A DNA stretch of 64,000 nucleotides. Source: Dyella_A sp051962475 (GTDB taxonomy: Bacteria; Pseudomonadota; Gammaproteobacteria; Xanthomonadales; Rhodanobacteraceae). Made by a program: the position numbers and the translations under genes. Below the pieces are notes generated by a model that saw nothing but the letters and a program-made list of their open reading frames with translations, did not search any database and was not told the DNA's origin. The DNA is taken from positions 1 to 64,000 of the forward strand of contig NZ_JBQCCF010000019.1 in NCBI RefSeq assembly GCF_051962475.1, read 5' to 3'. Shown piece by piece: positions 34,126-42,793 of the stretch (position 1 is its first letter; each line of letters opens with the position of its first letter).

Positions 34126-35190
34126 TCAGGAGGCGCGGAAAGCCGCGTCGATCAGCGCACGGGCGATCGCTTCGGCCGGTCCGCTGCGCACCAGTGGCGC
34201 TGCCTCGCCGGCCCACAGATTGACGAAGTCGTCGCTGCCCTGCGGCTCGGTGCGGGCGCGCAGCGGGGCCAGTGCGGTGCCGGCGGTGGGGAAGGCGGGC
34301 ACGTCGTCCGACATCGGCCCCAGTTCGTGCATCAGCCGATTGACGATGCCGCGGGCGGGCCGGCCGGAGAACAGGTTGGTAACCGCCGTCTGCGCGGCCC
34401 GCGGCGACTGCAGCGCAGCTCGGTGGACCGGGCGCGTGCGTGCCTCGTCGCTGAGCAGGAACGCGGTGCCCAACTGCACGCCGACGGCGCCCAGCGAGAG
34501 GGCGGCGCGGACGCCACGTGCATCGCCGATGCCGCCGGCGGCAATCACCGGCACGCCGACCGCATCGACCACCTGCGGCAGCAGCGCGAACAACCCCGGC
34601 TGTGTCGTCGCATCGGCATCCAGGAACGAGCCGCGATGGCCGCCGGCCTCCCAGCCCTGGGCGATGATCGCGTCGCAGCCGTGCCCGGCCAGCCAGCGCG
34701 CCTCGGCCACCGTGGTGGCGCTGCCCAGCACGCGCGCGCCGCAGGCCTTGACTCGATCCAGCAGGGTCGATGCGGGCAGGCCGAAGTGGAAGCTCACCAC
34801 CGCCGGACGCAACGCTTCGACCACGGCGCAGACGTCCGCGTCGAACGGACGCCGCTGCGCCGCGCTGGCCTGGGTGTCGCGCGGCAGGCCCAGCGCGTCG
34901 TAGTACGGCGCCAGTCGCTCACGCCAGCGCGCGTCGCGCGCGGCATCGGGCGCCGGCTCGGCGTGGCAGAAGAAATTGAGATTCAGCGGCGCCTCGATCG
35001 CCGCCCGAAAACGCGCCACCTGCGCGCGCAGCGTGTCGGCGTCCAGCATCGCGCAGGGCAGGGCGCCCAGTCCGCCGGCACGGGCCACGGCGATGGCCAG
35101 TGCCTCGTCGGCCACGCCGACCATCGGCGCCAGCAGTAGCGGATGCTCGATGCCGAGCAGTCGGGGCAGGCGGGTATCGGTGGAGGTCAT
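34126..35190 (-). CDS. Nitronate monooxygenase-family flavoprotein
   Basis: A 354-residue TIM-barrel FMN enzyme: PLLLAPMVGVADEALAIAVARAGGLGALPCAM, GWEAGGHRGSF, PVIAAGGIGDARGVRAALSLGAVGVQLGTAFLLSDE. The AGGH motif with its His is that of class I nitronate monooxygenases, which detoxify propionate 3-nitronate with O2. Family members with other substrates exist, so the exact reaction is not certain. No regulator is adjacent. Confidence 0.88.
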   Translation of the reverse strand: MTSTDTRLPRLLGIEHPLLLAPMVGVADEALAIAVARAGGLGALPCAMLDADTLRAQVARFRAAIEAPLNLNFFCHAEPAPDAARDARWRERLAPYYDALGLPRDTQASAAQRRPFDADVCAVVEALRPAVVSFHFGLPASTLLDRVKACGARVLGSATTVAEARWLAGHGCDAIIAQGWEAGGHRGSFLDADATTQPGLFALLPQVVDAVGVPVIAAGGIGDARGVRAALSLGAVGVQLGTAFLLSDEARTRPVHRAALQSPRAAQTAVTNLFSGRPARGIVNRLMHELGPMSDDVPAFPTAGTALAPLRARTEPQGSDDFVNLWAGEAAPLVRSGPAEAIARALIDAAFRAS

Positions 35191-35247
35191 GGCGCGCTCC
35201 GTTGGGACGGGCCCCTATTGTCGCGCCTCTACACGCGCGCAGGTCGA

Positions 35248-35823
35248 TCAGCCGCGCAACCCCAGCGCGGCCCGCGCCTCGGCGAGGAACTGATCTTCCT
35301 GGTCGCGAGCGGGCAGGTTGGAGGCGATCTGCACCAGCGCGCGGTCGATGCTGCCGGGCACGCCGAGTGCCTCGTCGCACAGCAGGCCAGCGATCGGCCC
35401 GAGATAGTTGAGGGCGATGCGCTCGATGGTGGCGCGCTGCTCCTCGGAGAGCCCCTGCGCGTTGACGTTGACGGCGCCCACGCGGCGCGCCGCCGGTGTG
35501 GCTGCGGCCGTCGCGGCACTCTTTTCGAAGCCGCCCATCAGCCAGCTGAGCGACGCTTCGCCCAATGACACCCGGGCAGCACCCGCCGCGGCCGGGTCGG
35601 CCTGGAAGCGCGCCCGGCCGGCCGGCACCTTGGCCAGCAGTTGCACCGCCTCGTCGCTGCGGTGGCGGCTGAACACTGCGTCCTCGATCTGGCCGCTGCG
35701 CAGCCGGATCGTGCAGGAGTGATTGTCTTCGGTGACGACGAAGAAAAAGCCCGATGCCTTCTGCAGCGCAAGCGCCTTGAGATCGCGCAGGATCTCGATC
35801 AGTGGGCGGAACTCGTTGGCCAT
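35248..35823 (-). CDS. PATAN/DUF4388-like protein with DUF8082-like C-terminus
   Basis: The 191-residue cytoplasmic protein has an N-terminal domain resembling DUF4388/PATAN (IRLRSGQIEDAVFSRHRSDEAVQLLAKVPAGRARFQADP, the pattern G.I.dA.f....eA...L.....G.F.f). An Ala-rich linker leads to a helical C-terminus, RATIERIALNYLGPIAGLLCDEALGVPGSIDRALVQIASNL, like DUF8082. These domains are scaffold or signalling adaptors in other bacteria. It is 46 bp downstream of, and co-oriented with, a Cache-HAMP sensor, and probably functions with it. Assignment of both domains is by pattern only. Confidence 0.65.
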   Translation of the reverse strand: MANEFRPLIEILRDLKALALQKASGFFFVVTEDNHSCTIRLRSGQIEDAVFSRHRSDEAVQLLAKVPAGRARFQADPAAAGAARVSLGEASLSWLMGGFEKSAATAAATPAARRVGAVNVNAQGLSEEQRATIERIALNYLGPIAGLLCDEALGVPGSIDRALVQIASNLPARDQEDQFLAEARAALGLRG

Positions 35824-35869
35824 GCCGGTGTGCCTCTGTGAGTTCGAGCGTGCGTGGAGACAGTGAGCC

Positions 35870-37003
35870 TCAGCGCTTGCTCAGTCGATCCATCGCCAGT
35901 CGCACGCTGTTGGAGAGACGGGCGATCGCCCGCGCCAGCGTACCGATCTCGTCCTTGAGGTTGACCTCGTCGATCGTGTGGTTCCACTTGCCCAGGCTCA
36001 GCTCCTCGGCCACCGCGGTGAGGTGCTGCACCGGCTTGAGCACGCGGCTCCAGATCAGCGCCGACTGCAGGCCCAGCAGCAGCAGGCACACCAGCAGGCC
36101 ACTCGCGCCGATCCAGATCGACTGCCGCACGATCACGTGGTTGACGTCGCTCTTGGGGTACGCCGACACCAGCGTGAACCCCCAGTCCGGCACGTCTTGG
36201 CGAGTGATCACCCAATCGGCCGGGGCGGTGGCGACGATCTTCGCCATGATCGCCGGATCGATGGTGGCGCCCGTCTTGGAGTGAAAACGCAGCTTGCCCT
36301 TGGAGTCGAACAGCGCGATGAAGCCCGAGTCGAGCACGCGGCTCTGGCTGATCACGCGATCGAGCGATTCCAGGTCGGTCTTGTATCCCACGTACCAGAT
36401 GCCGATGGCGCTGGAGCCGCCGGCCGGGTAGATCGGCTCGTAGCCGGTGACGTACGGGTTGCCCAGGATGTCGACCACGCCGTAGAAACTCTCGTCCTTG
36501 CGGATCTGCGCGATCACCGGGCCGTTGGGATCGAGGATGGTGCCGATCGCGCGGCTGCCGTCGTCCTTCTTGACGTTGGTGGAGACGCGCACGAACTGCT
36601 CGCCGGTGCGGGAGAACAGCGTGGCGGTGCCGTCCATGGTGGCCGTGACGCTGTCCACCAGTTCGAACCGGTTGCCCTGCGGCGTCTTGCCGAGCACCAG
36701 GTCGTTCACCGGACCATCGTGGCCAGGCACGGTGATCTGGCCGCCCACGCTGGCCTGGCCGATCGCGTCGCCCTCCTTGCGCAGCAGTCGCATGGCGTTG
36801 TGCACGCGTTCGAGCATGATCGAACGGGTCACCGAGAACAGGCTCTGCAGGGCGCTGGTCTGCCGGTCGATGGCGGTGGATGCCTCGGCCCTCACACGGT
36901 TGGCCTCGGTGGTGGCGAGAACCAGCGTGGCCGCGACGACCAAGGCGAGCACCAGAGCGAGCACGGGCAGCAGCAGGCGAACCCGCAGCGAGTGACGAAG
37001 CAT
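35870..37003 (-). CDS. Cache-HAMP membrane sensor without an output domain
   Basis: The 377-residue protein has a first membrane helix (LLLPVLALVLALVVAATLVLA) and a periplasmic Cache-type domain of about 260 residues (SVTRSIMLERVHNAMRLL, RFELVDSVTATMDGTATLFSR, SFYGVVDILGNPYVTGYEPIY). A second helix (IWIGASGLLVCLLLLGLQSAL) and a HAMP domain follow (SRVLKPVQHLTAVAEELSLGKWNHTIDE..LKDEIGTLARAIARL). It ends 12 residues after HAMP. A chemoreceptor signalling rod, kinase or GGDEF domain should follow but does not. The next gene encodes a small signalling-like protein, so the output may be in trans (inference). Confidence 0.88.
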   Translation of the reverse strand: MLRHSLRVRLLLPVLALVLALVVAATLVLATTEANRVRAEASTAIDRQTSALQSLFSVTRSIMLERVHNAMRLLRKEGDAIGQASVGGQITVPGHDGPVNDLVLGKTPQGNRFELVDSVTATMDGTATLFSRTGEQFVRVSTNVKKDDGSRAIGTILDPNGPVIAQIRKDESFYGVVDILGNPYVTGYEPIYPAGGSSAIGIWYVGYKTDLESLDRVISQSRVLDSGFIALFDSKGKLRFHSKTGATIDPAIMAKIVATAPADWVITRQDVPDWGFTLVSAYPKSDVNHVIVRQSIWIGASGLLVCLLLLGLQSALIWSRVLKPVQHLTAVAEELSLGKWNHTIDEVNLKDEIGTLARAIARLSNSVRLAMDRLSKR

Positions 37004-37326
37004 GACATTCCCCCTGAATGTTTGGCTTGCAACGACCGATTGTCCGACTGCCGAGTTACGCCGGGCAGGACAGGTACCGGCGACGAAGGCAGCTGCCCCA
37101 GGTCGGCTGGGCAGGTCAAGCTAGCGCATGAACGTTACGGATGGACGTCTATACATCTTTTCGATGGCAATCTGGCTACCGGCTGCGTATCGAACTGTGC
37201 GGTAGCTCACGCTTGCCGGCCTGCCACGGTGACGGTGGACGCAGTTGCATCCACTGGCCCGTGCATGCCCCTTGGCGTAACGTGCATGGAGGGTCGGTTC
37301 GTCGACGGACGCAGACAGGAGTCACC
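37004..37326. other. Divergent intergenic region, nothing recognised
   Basis: The 323 bases between the sensor gene and the secreted protein at 37327 show no credible gene or strong repeat. A slightly AT-richer stretch at 37125-37165 could contain a promoter for either side. Confidence 0.4.
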
Positions 37327-37989
37327 ATGCCCAGCACAGCCCGCATTGTCCTTGCCGCCCTGGCCTGGGGGGGGCTTGCGGTCGCCCAGGCCCAGACCGG
37401 GCCGACCCTTCCAGGAGTGACGGTGACCGCGCCGTACACCAGGAGCTATGGCGGCTACCTGATCTCCGGAAATTTCAGGGTCGACCCGCGCATGCCGCAG
37501 GTGGTGTTTCCGGCCGAGGCGCTGGTGAAGGACGACATCCTCAGCGTGCAGCCGTTGCGGCTAGCGGACAACGAGTACCTGGTGGTGCAGGAGTGCGCCA
37601 GCGCGGACTGCCGCATGGCGCACCTGGTACGGGTGTGGAACGTCGATGGCGCGGTGGGCATGAGCGATGGCAACGGGCCGATGCAGCACGCGCCGAACCG
37701 CATCTGGATCAAGCACGAAAACAAGTACTTCATCTGGCTGCAGCGCATGCCCGAGATTGCGCGCGCCTGCGATGCCTGTGCCTTGTGGTTCCAGTCGTTC
37801 GAACCGCTCAGCCCTCCGATGACGCTGTACCCGACCGGGCAGGAGGCCGCGGCCAACCGCGTGCTGCTTGAGTCCCGGCCGCCGCAGGCAGTGCCGGTGG
37901 TGCAGCAGACGCACGAGGGCTCCACCTTCGTGGTGCGTTTCGAGGGCGGCGCCACGGTGCGCATCCGCCGCATGCACGCGGCGGGCTGA
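37327..37989 (+). CDS. Secreted hypothetical protein
   Basis: The 220-residue protein has a signal peptide (MPSTARIVLAALAWGGLAVAQA) and a mature part with several Cys pairs (VQECASADCRMAHLVRVWNV; RACDACALWFQSFEPLSP). Motifs such as LRLADNEYLVVQECAS and NRIWIKHENKYFIWLQRMPEI suggest a beta-rich fold. No family is recognised. The start follows GAGTCACC. It stands alone before the UvrA-like gene. Confidence 0.65.
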   Translation: MPSTARIVLAALAWGGLAVAQAQTGPTLPGVTVTAPYTRSYGGYLISGNFRVDPRMPQVVFPAEALVKDDILSVQPLRLADNEYLVVQECASADCRMAHLVRVWNVDGAVGMSDGNGPMQHAPNRIWIKHENKYFIWLQRMPEIARACDACALWFQSFEPLSPPMTLYPTGQEAAANRVLLESRPPQAVPVVQQTHEGSTFVVRFEGGATVRIRRMHAAG

Positions 37990-38180
37990 GGCCCGGCCGA
38001 TCTTTCGCACTCAGCGTGCCGCCTGCGGATGCCACGCCGTGGCAGCACCGCCCGCGTAGACTGTGTGGTTCCGCGTCGACACGAGTCGTTGCGGCTGCCT
38101 TTTACGACCCGAGTCTTGCGCATGTTGTCGATCGTCTCTGCTGAGTCTTTTTCCGCTGGCTTCCCACTGGGCGTAAAGCC

Positions 38181-40688
38181 GTGAGCGGAGTCGACCGGGA
38201 CGAGGCCGACAACGCCTGCGTGCGCGTGCGTGGCGCGCGCGAGCACAACCTGAAGAACCTCAGCGTGGACATCCCGCGCGACGCGCTGGTGGTGTTCACC
38301 GGCGTGTCCGGATCGGGCAAGTCCTCGCTGGCTTTCGGCACGATCTACGCGGAGGCGCAGCGGCGCTATTTCGAGTCGGTGGCGCCGTACGCGCGGCGGC
38401 TGATCGAGCAGGCCGGCGTGCCCGCGGTGGAGCGCATCGACGGCCTGCCGCCGGCGGTCGCCCTGCAGCAGAGCCGCGGTGGCACCAGCACGCGTTCCAC
38501 CGTCGGCAGCCTCAGCACGCTCTCCAACGCGCTGCGCATGCTGTACTCGCGCGCCGGCGACTATCCGCCGGGAAAGGCGTTGCTGGAATCGGATGCGTTC
38601 TCGCCGAACACGCCGGCCGGCGCGTGTCCGGACTGTCATGGCCTAGGTCGGGTGTTCGACGCCACCGAGGAGTCGATGGTGCCCGACCCGTCGCTGAGCA
38701 TCCGCGAGCGCGCCATCGCCTGCTGGCCGCAGGGCTGGCAGGGCAAGAACTACCGCGACATCCTCACCACGCTGGGGTACGACGTGGACCGGCCGTGGCG
38801 CGAGCTGCCGCGCGAGCAGCGCGACTGGATCCTGTTCACCGACGAGCAGCCGGTGGTGCCGGTCTACCGCGACGTGGCGCCGGACGTGGCGCAGGCCGCC
38901 TACGCGCGCGGCGAGCCGGGCAACTACAAGGGCACCTACGTGAGCGCGTGCGCCTACGTGATGCACAGCTTCGCGCAGAGCGAGAGCGCAGCGATCAAGC
39001 AGCGCGTGGCGCGCTACTTGGTGGCGCGCCCGTGTCCGGCTTGCGACGGCCGGCGCCTGCGGCCCGAGGCGCTCTCGGTCACCTTCGGCGGACACGACAT
39101 CGCCCACGCCTCGGGCCTGCCGCTGCGCGAACTGGCACGGCATCTGCGTGCCACGCTGGACGGTCTGGTGGCGCGCGACGACGGGCATCCGGAAAAGCGG
39201 CTGGTCGCCGCGCGTATCGTCGCCGACGTCGGCGCGCGCATCGACACCCTGGTCGAGCTCGGCCTCGGTTACCTCTCGCTGGAACGCAGCACGCCCACGC
39301 TGTCGCCGGGCGAGCTGCAGCGGCTGCGCCTGGCCACGCAGCTGCAGGCGCAGCTGTTCGGCGTGATCTACGTGCTGGACGAGCCCTCCGCCGGCCTGCA
39401 CCCGGCCGATACCGAGGCGCTGCTACGCGCGCTGGCACGGCTGAAGGCCGGCGGCAATTCGGTGTTCGTGGTGGAGCACGAGCTGGACGTGATCCGCGCG
39501 GCGGACTGGGTGGTCGACATCGGCCCCGGTGCGGGCAGCCAGGGCGGCGAGGTGCTGTACGCGGGGCCGCTGGCCGGGCTCGCTGCGTGCGCAGACTCCG
39601 CTACGCGCCGCTACGTATTTACTGAGGCGAAGACGGTAGTGCATGCGCCACGCACACCGTCTGGCTGGCTGCGCTTCGAAGGAGTTACCCGCAACAACGT
39701 CGCCGGGCTGGACGTGGCGTTCCCGCTGGGCGCGATGACCGCCGTCACCGGTGTCTCCGGTGCGGGCAAATCCAGCCTGGTGAGCCAGGCGCTGGTGGAG
39801 TTGGTGGGCCGCGCACTGGGTGTGGCTGCGGCCAGCGAGGACGAGGGCGACGAACTGCTGGGCGAGGGTGTAGCGCCGGCTGGCGGCCGCATCGTCGAAG
39901 GCATGGATACGATCACCCGGCTGGTCACCGTCGACCAGCGCCCGATCGGCCGCACGCCGCGCTCCAACCTGGCCACCTACACCGGCCTGTTCGATCACGT
40001 GCGCAAGCTGTTCGCCGCCACGCCGGAAGCGCGCAAGCGCAAGTTCGACGCCGGCCGCTTCTCCTTCAACGTGGCCAAGGGGCGATGCGCCACCTGCGAG
40101 GGCGAGGGCTTCGTCTCGGTCGGCCTGCTGTTCCTGCCCTCGGTCTATGCGCCGTGCCCCACCTGCCGCGGCACGCGCTACAACAAAGACACGCTGGCGG
40201 TGCGTTGGAACGGCCGCCACATCGCCGAGGTGCTGGCGCTGACCGTGGACGACGCGGTGGTGTTCTTCGGCGACGCCGCGCCGGCGCTGGCGCGCTCGCT
40301 TGCCACCTTGCGTGACGTCGGCCTGGGCTACCTGCGGCTCGGCCAGCCGGCGACGGAACTCTCCGGCGGCGAGGCGCAACGCATCAAGCTCGCCACCGAG
40401 CTGCAGCGGCAGGCGCGTGGCCACACGCTGTACGTGCTGGACGAACCCACCACCGGCCTGCACCCGGCCGACGTCGACCGACTGATGGCGCAGCTGCACG
40501 GACTGGTCGAGGCCGGCCACAGCGTGATCGTGGTCGAGCACGACGGCCGCGTGATCGGCGCCTGCGACTGGATGATCGATCTGGGCCCCGGTGCGGGCGA
40601 CGAAGGCGGTCGCATCGTGGCGCAGGGCGTGCCGGCCGAGGTGGCTGCGGCGGGCATCGGCGTCACCGCACGCCATCTGGGGCGCTGA
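38181..40688 (+). CDS. UvrA-like ABC ATPase, short form (UvrA2-type)
   Basis: The 835-residue protein has tandem ABC ATPase halves. The first has VVFTGVSGSGKSSLAFGT (41-50 core), LSPGELQRLRLATQ and YVLDEPSAGLHPAD. The second has AVTGVSGAGKSSL, LSGGEAQRIKLATEL and YVLDEPTTGLHPADVDRL. Zinc modules CPDCHGLGR, CPACDGRRL and CATCEGEGF..CPTCRGTRY are present. Genuine UvrA is about 940 residues; this one is short by roughly the UvrB-binding region, as in UvrA2 proteins linked to damage or drug tolerance. It starts at GTG 38181. It is not the housekeeping uvrA (inference from length). Confidence 0.9.
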   Translation: MSGVDRDEADNACVRVRGAREHNLKNLSVDIPRDALVVFTGVSGSGKSSLAFGTIYAEAQRRYFESVAPYARRLIEQAGVPAVERIDGLPPAVALQQSRGGTSTRSTVGSLSTLSNALRMLYSRAGDYPPGKALLESDAFSPNTPAGACPDCHGLGRVFDATEESMVPDPSLSIRERAIACWPQGWQGKNYRDILTTLGYDVDRPWRELPREQRDWILFTDEQPVVPVYRDVAPDVAQAAYARGEPGNYKGTYVSACAYVMHSFAQSESAAIKQRVARYLVARPCPACDGRRLRPEALSVTFGGHDIAHASGLPLRELARHLRATLDGLVARDDGHPEKRLVAARIVADVGARIDTLVELGLGYLSLERSTPTLSPGELQRLRLATQLQAQLFGVIYVLDEPSAGLHPADTEALLRALARLKAGGNSVFVVEHELDVIRAADWVVDIGPGAGSQGGEVLYAGPLAGLAACADSATRRYVFTEAKTVVHAPRTPSGWLRFEGVTRNNVAGLDVAFPLGAMTAVTGVSGAGKSSLVSQALVELVGRALGVAAASEDEGDELLGEGVAPAGGRIVEGMDTITRLVTVDQRPIGRTPRSNLATYTGLFDHVRKLFAATPEARKRKFDAGRFSFNVAKGRCATCEGEGFVSVGLLFLPSVYAPCPTCRGTRYNKDTLAVRWNGRHIAEVLALTVDDAVVFFGDAAPALARSLATLRDVGLGYLRLGQPATELSGGEAQRIKLATELQRQARGHTLYVLDEPTTGLHPADVDRLMAQLHGLVEAGHSVIVVEHDGRVIGACDWMIDLGPGAGDEGGRIVAQGVPAEVAAAGIGVTARHLGR

Positions 40689-41092
40689 CCCCGCTCGATT
40701 TCACGGCGCCAGCGGCGCGGTCCGTCGCGCCATCCGGGCCTCCGTCGCGTACCGCTCGCTGACGGAACACCGCTTGCCCAGGATCTGCCTCGTGCCGGGG
40801 CGCAGCCTTGTCTGCCCGGCACGGGACCCGCTCGCCGTCGCGCTTTCGGGTGATCCATCTCGGCATTCCACGCCGCCCGACCGGGCGGGCGGAATGGCCG
40901 ACGGCGTGCCGCGCCATGGCTGCGCGGCGAGTCCGGGAGGACGCCATGCGCAGCGTAGGTTCCAACCCCCACGAGGCCCGCATGCCACGGGCTGGCGGCG
41001 CCCCGCCGTGTCCTCAAAGCCTGCATCTCCCCTGCGATCTTGCAGCTCAGGGTGATGGCGTCGGCCCTACGGCCACGCCAGGAAATCACCCG
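40689..41092. other. Intergenic region with an imperfect hairpin
   Basis: No credible gene was found. An imperfect stem-loop at 40862-40899 pairs GGCATTCC-AC-GCCGCCCG with GGGCGG-GC-GGAATGGCC around ACC, and may end the UvrA-like transcript or fold as a leader for the next gene. Confidence 0.45.
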
Positions 41093-41839
41093 ATGACCCG
41101 CCACATTCGGGCCGCTCAATTCGCCTTCGCCTTGGCCGCCCTCGTCATGGCCAGCGCCGGCATGGCGCAGCGTGCCGGGCTTGTCGACGAAGCTACGCCA
41201 CATGCCGTGGGGGGGGAGGCGCCGGCAGACGATCGCACCGTGGTGGCGCTGGCCAGAGTGCGCGGGCACGACTTGCCCGTATATCGGATCGGCGAACTGC
41301 GCGCACCGGACACACCCACCGGCATGGACGGCTTCGCGGTGCGCGTCGCCTACGTGCTGCGCGGCTGGACCCGCGAGCATGGCGTGGAGGCGATCGGCAA
41401 CCTGTGCCGCACGCCCGACGGCGGCGAATGGGGCACCACGCTGCTCACCGTCGGTGCCCACGTCGCCAGCCCGGTCACCAACGCCTGTCCTGCGGGCATG
41501 CTGGCCACCGGCGTGGACATCCACAGCCATCCACAGCGCCAGCACTATCGCGCCAACGCCGTGGACGAGATCTTTGTCGGGCGCGTGCTCGGTGGGACGG
41601 TCACGACGCGCCCGGACACCTTCGGCCCGGACGACTATGGGCACCCGGGCTACATGGTGGGCCGCATCGGCCTGCACTATCAGCACGGCCTGGATCGGGT
41701 GCGCCTGGTGCGCGACATGCGCCTGCCGGCACCGCTCGACCCAGCCGGCGACATGCGGCGCATGGCCAGCGTGGGCGAGCCCGTGCGATGGCTGACGGTA
41801 CTGCCTCGCCAGCGGGCGGGCGGCATGGCAAGCCCTTAG
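41093..41839 (+). CDS. Secreted JAB/DUF4329-like protein
   Basis: The 248-residue protein has a signal peptide (RHIRAAQFAFALAALVMASAGMA). A domain of about residues 90-210 shows GVEAIGNLC, the motif DIHSHPQ (His144, His146) and DTFGPDDYGHPGYMVG (Asp180/181). The order Glu, His-x-His-Pro, then S/P-x-D is that of JAB/MPN-type metalloproteases and DUF4329 proteins. If so it is a periplasmic zinc enzyme, but the Ser of the usual SxxD is replaced by Gly-Pro. GGAAATC lies upstream of ATG 41093. The family assignment is by pattern only. Confidence 0.6.
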   Translation: MTRHIRAAQFAFALAALVMASAGMAQRAGLVDEATPHAVGGEAPADDRTVVALARVRGHDLPVYRIGELRAPDTPTGMDGFAVRVAYVLRGWTREHGVEAIGNLCRTPDGGEWGTTLLTVGAHVASPVTNACPAGMLATGVDIHSHPQRQHYRANAVDEIFVGRVLGGTVTTRPDTFGPDDYGHPGYMVGRIGLHYQHGLDRVRLVRDMRLPAPLDPAGDMRRMASVGEPVRWLTVLPRQRAGGMASP

Positions 41840-41903
41840 CGCGGGTCACGCCGTGGATGCCGCGATTCTGGCAGGCTCTGTTTTTTGCCTGCAGGAAGAC
41901 ACC

Positions 41904-42608
41904 ATGTCCCGACTCGCCGAGTTCCCGATCGCCCAGCGCTGGCCCGCACAGCATCCCGACCGCCTCCAGCTGTACTCGCTGACCACGCCCAACGGCGTCA
42001 AGGTGTCGATCATGCTGGAGGAAACCGGGCTGCCCTACGAGGCGCACCGCATCGACATCATGCAGAACGAGAGCCATCTCCCCGAATTCCTGGCGCTCAA
42101 CCCCAACGGCAAGATCCCCGCGATCATCGATCCCCACGGCCCCGGCGGCGAGCCGCTGGCGCTGTTCGAATCCGGCGCCATCCTGATGTACCTGGCCGAC
42201 AAGTCCGGCAAGTTCCTGCCCGTGGACCCGGCGCGGCGGTGGGAGACGATCCAGTGGGTGTTTTTCCAGATGGCCGCCATCGGTCCGATGTTCGGCCAGG
42301 TCGGCTACTTCCATAAGGTCGCCGGCCGCGAGATCGAGGACAAGCGTCCGCTGCAGCGTTACGTCACTGAGTCGCAGCGTCTGCTCGGCGTGCTCGACGG
42401 ACGGCTGGAAGACCGCACCTGGCTGATGGGCGACGACTACACCATCGCCGACATCGCCACCGTAGGCTGGGTGCGCAACCTGATCGGCTTCTACGAGGCG
42501 CGCGAGCTGGTGCAGTTCCATCGCTACGCCCACGTCGCCGCCTGGCTTGATCGCGCGCTGGCTCGGCCGGCGGTGCAGCGCGGGCTGGCGATCCCTGCCA
42601 GCAACTGA
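41904..42608 (+). CDS. Nu-class glutathione S-transferase (YfcG/Ure2-like)
   Basis: The 234-residue protein resembles E. coli YfcG: LYSLTTPNGVKVSIMLEETGLPYEAHRIDI, FLALNPNGKIPAIIDP, GGEPLALFESGAILMYLADKSGKFLP and GDDYTIADIATVGWV. The TPNG loop with Thr/Asn in place of a catalytic Ser/Cys is characteristic of Nu-class enzymes, which act as glutathione-dependent disulfide reductases. ATG 41904 is followed by a short lead of about 20 residues not present in YfcG. It is cytoplasmic and stands alone. Confidence 0.9.
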   Translation: MSRLAEFPIAQRWPAQHPDRLQLYSLTTPNGVKVSIMLEETGLPYEAHRIDIMQNESHLPEFLALNPNGKIPAIIDPHGPGGEPLALFESGAILMYLADKSGKFLPVDPARRWETIQWVFFQMAAIGPMFGQVGYFHKVAGREIEDKRPLQRYVTESQRLLGVLDGRLEDRTWLMGDDYTIADIATVGWVRNLIGFYEARELVQFHRYAHVAAWLDRALARPAVQRGLAIPASN

Positions 42609-42793
42609 GCGGGCGCGGTGGGTGACCCAGCGGGAGGGCGGCGAGTGCGATAGCGGAAGCGCCGACGCGCGGTAGTCGATGAAGCGCCAAACACGCGGGT
42701 GCCGCGCCGCCCGCGTCCCGCCACAAATTCACTCTGGCTTCGCCCGCCACCGCACCGCATGCTCGCGTCTTTGCCCTCAACGGAACGGACGCC

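Noticed and set aside
40591..41055. 154-codon open frame across the end of the UvrA-like gene and the following gap
   Set aside because: It overlaps a real gene in another frame, its translation is Arg/Ala/Pro-rich, and it has no ribosome site.
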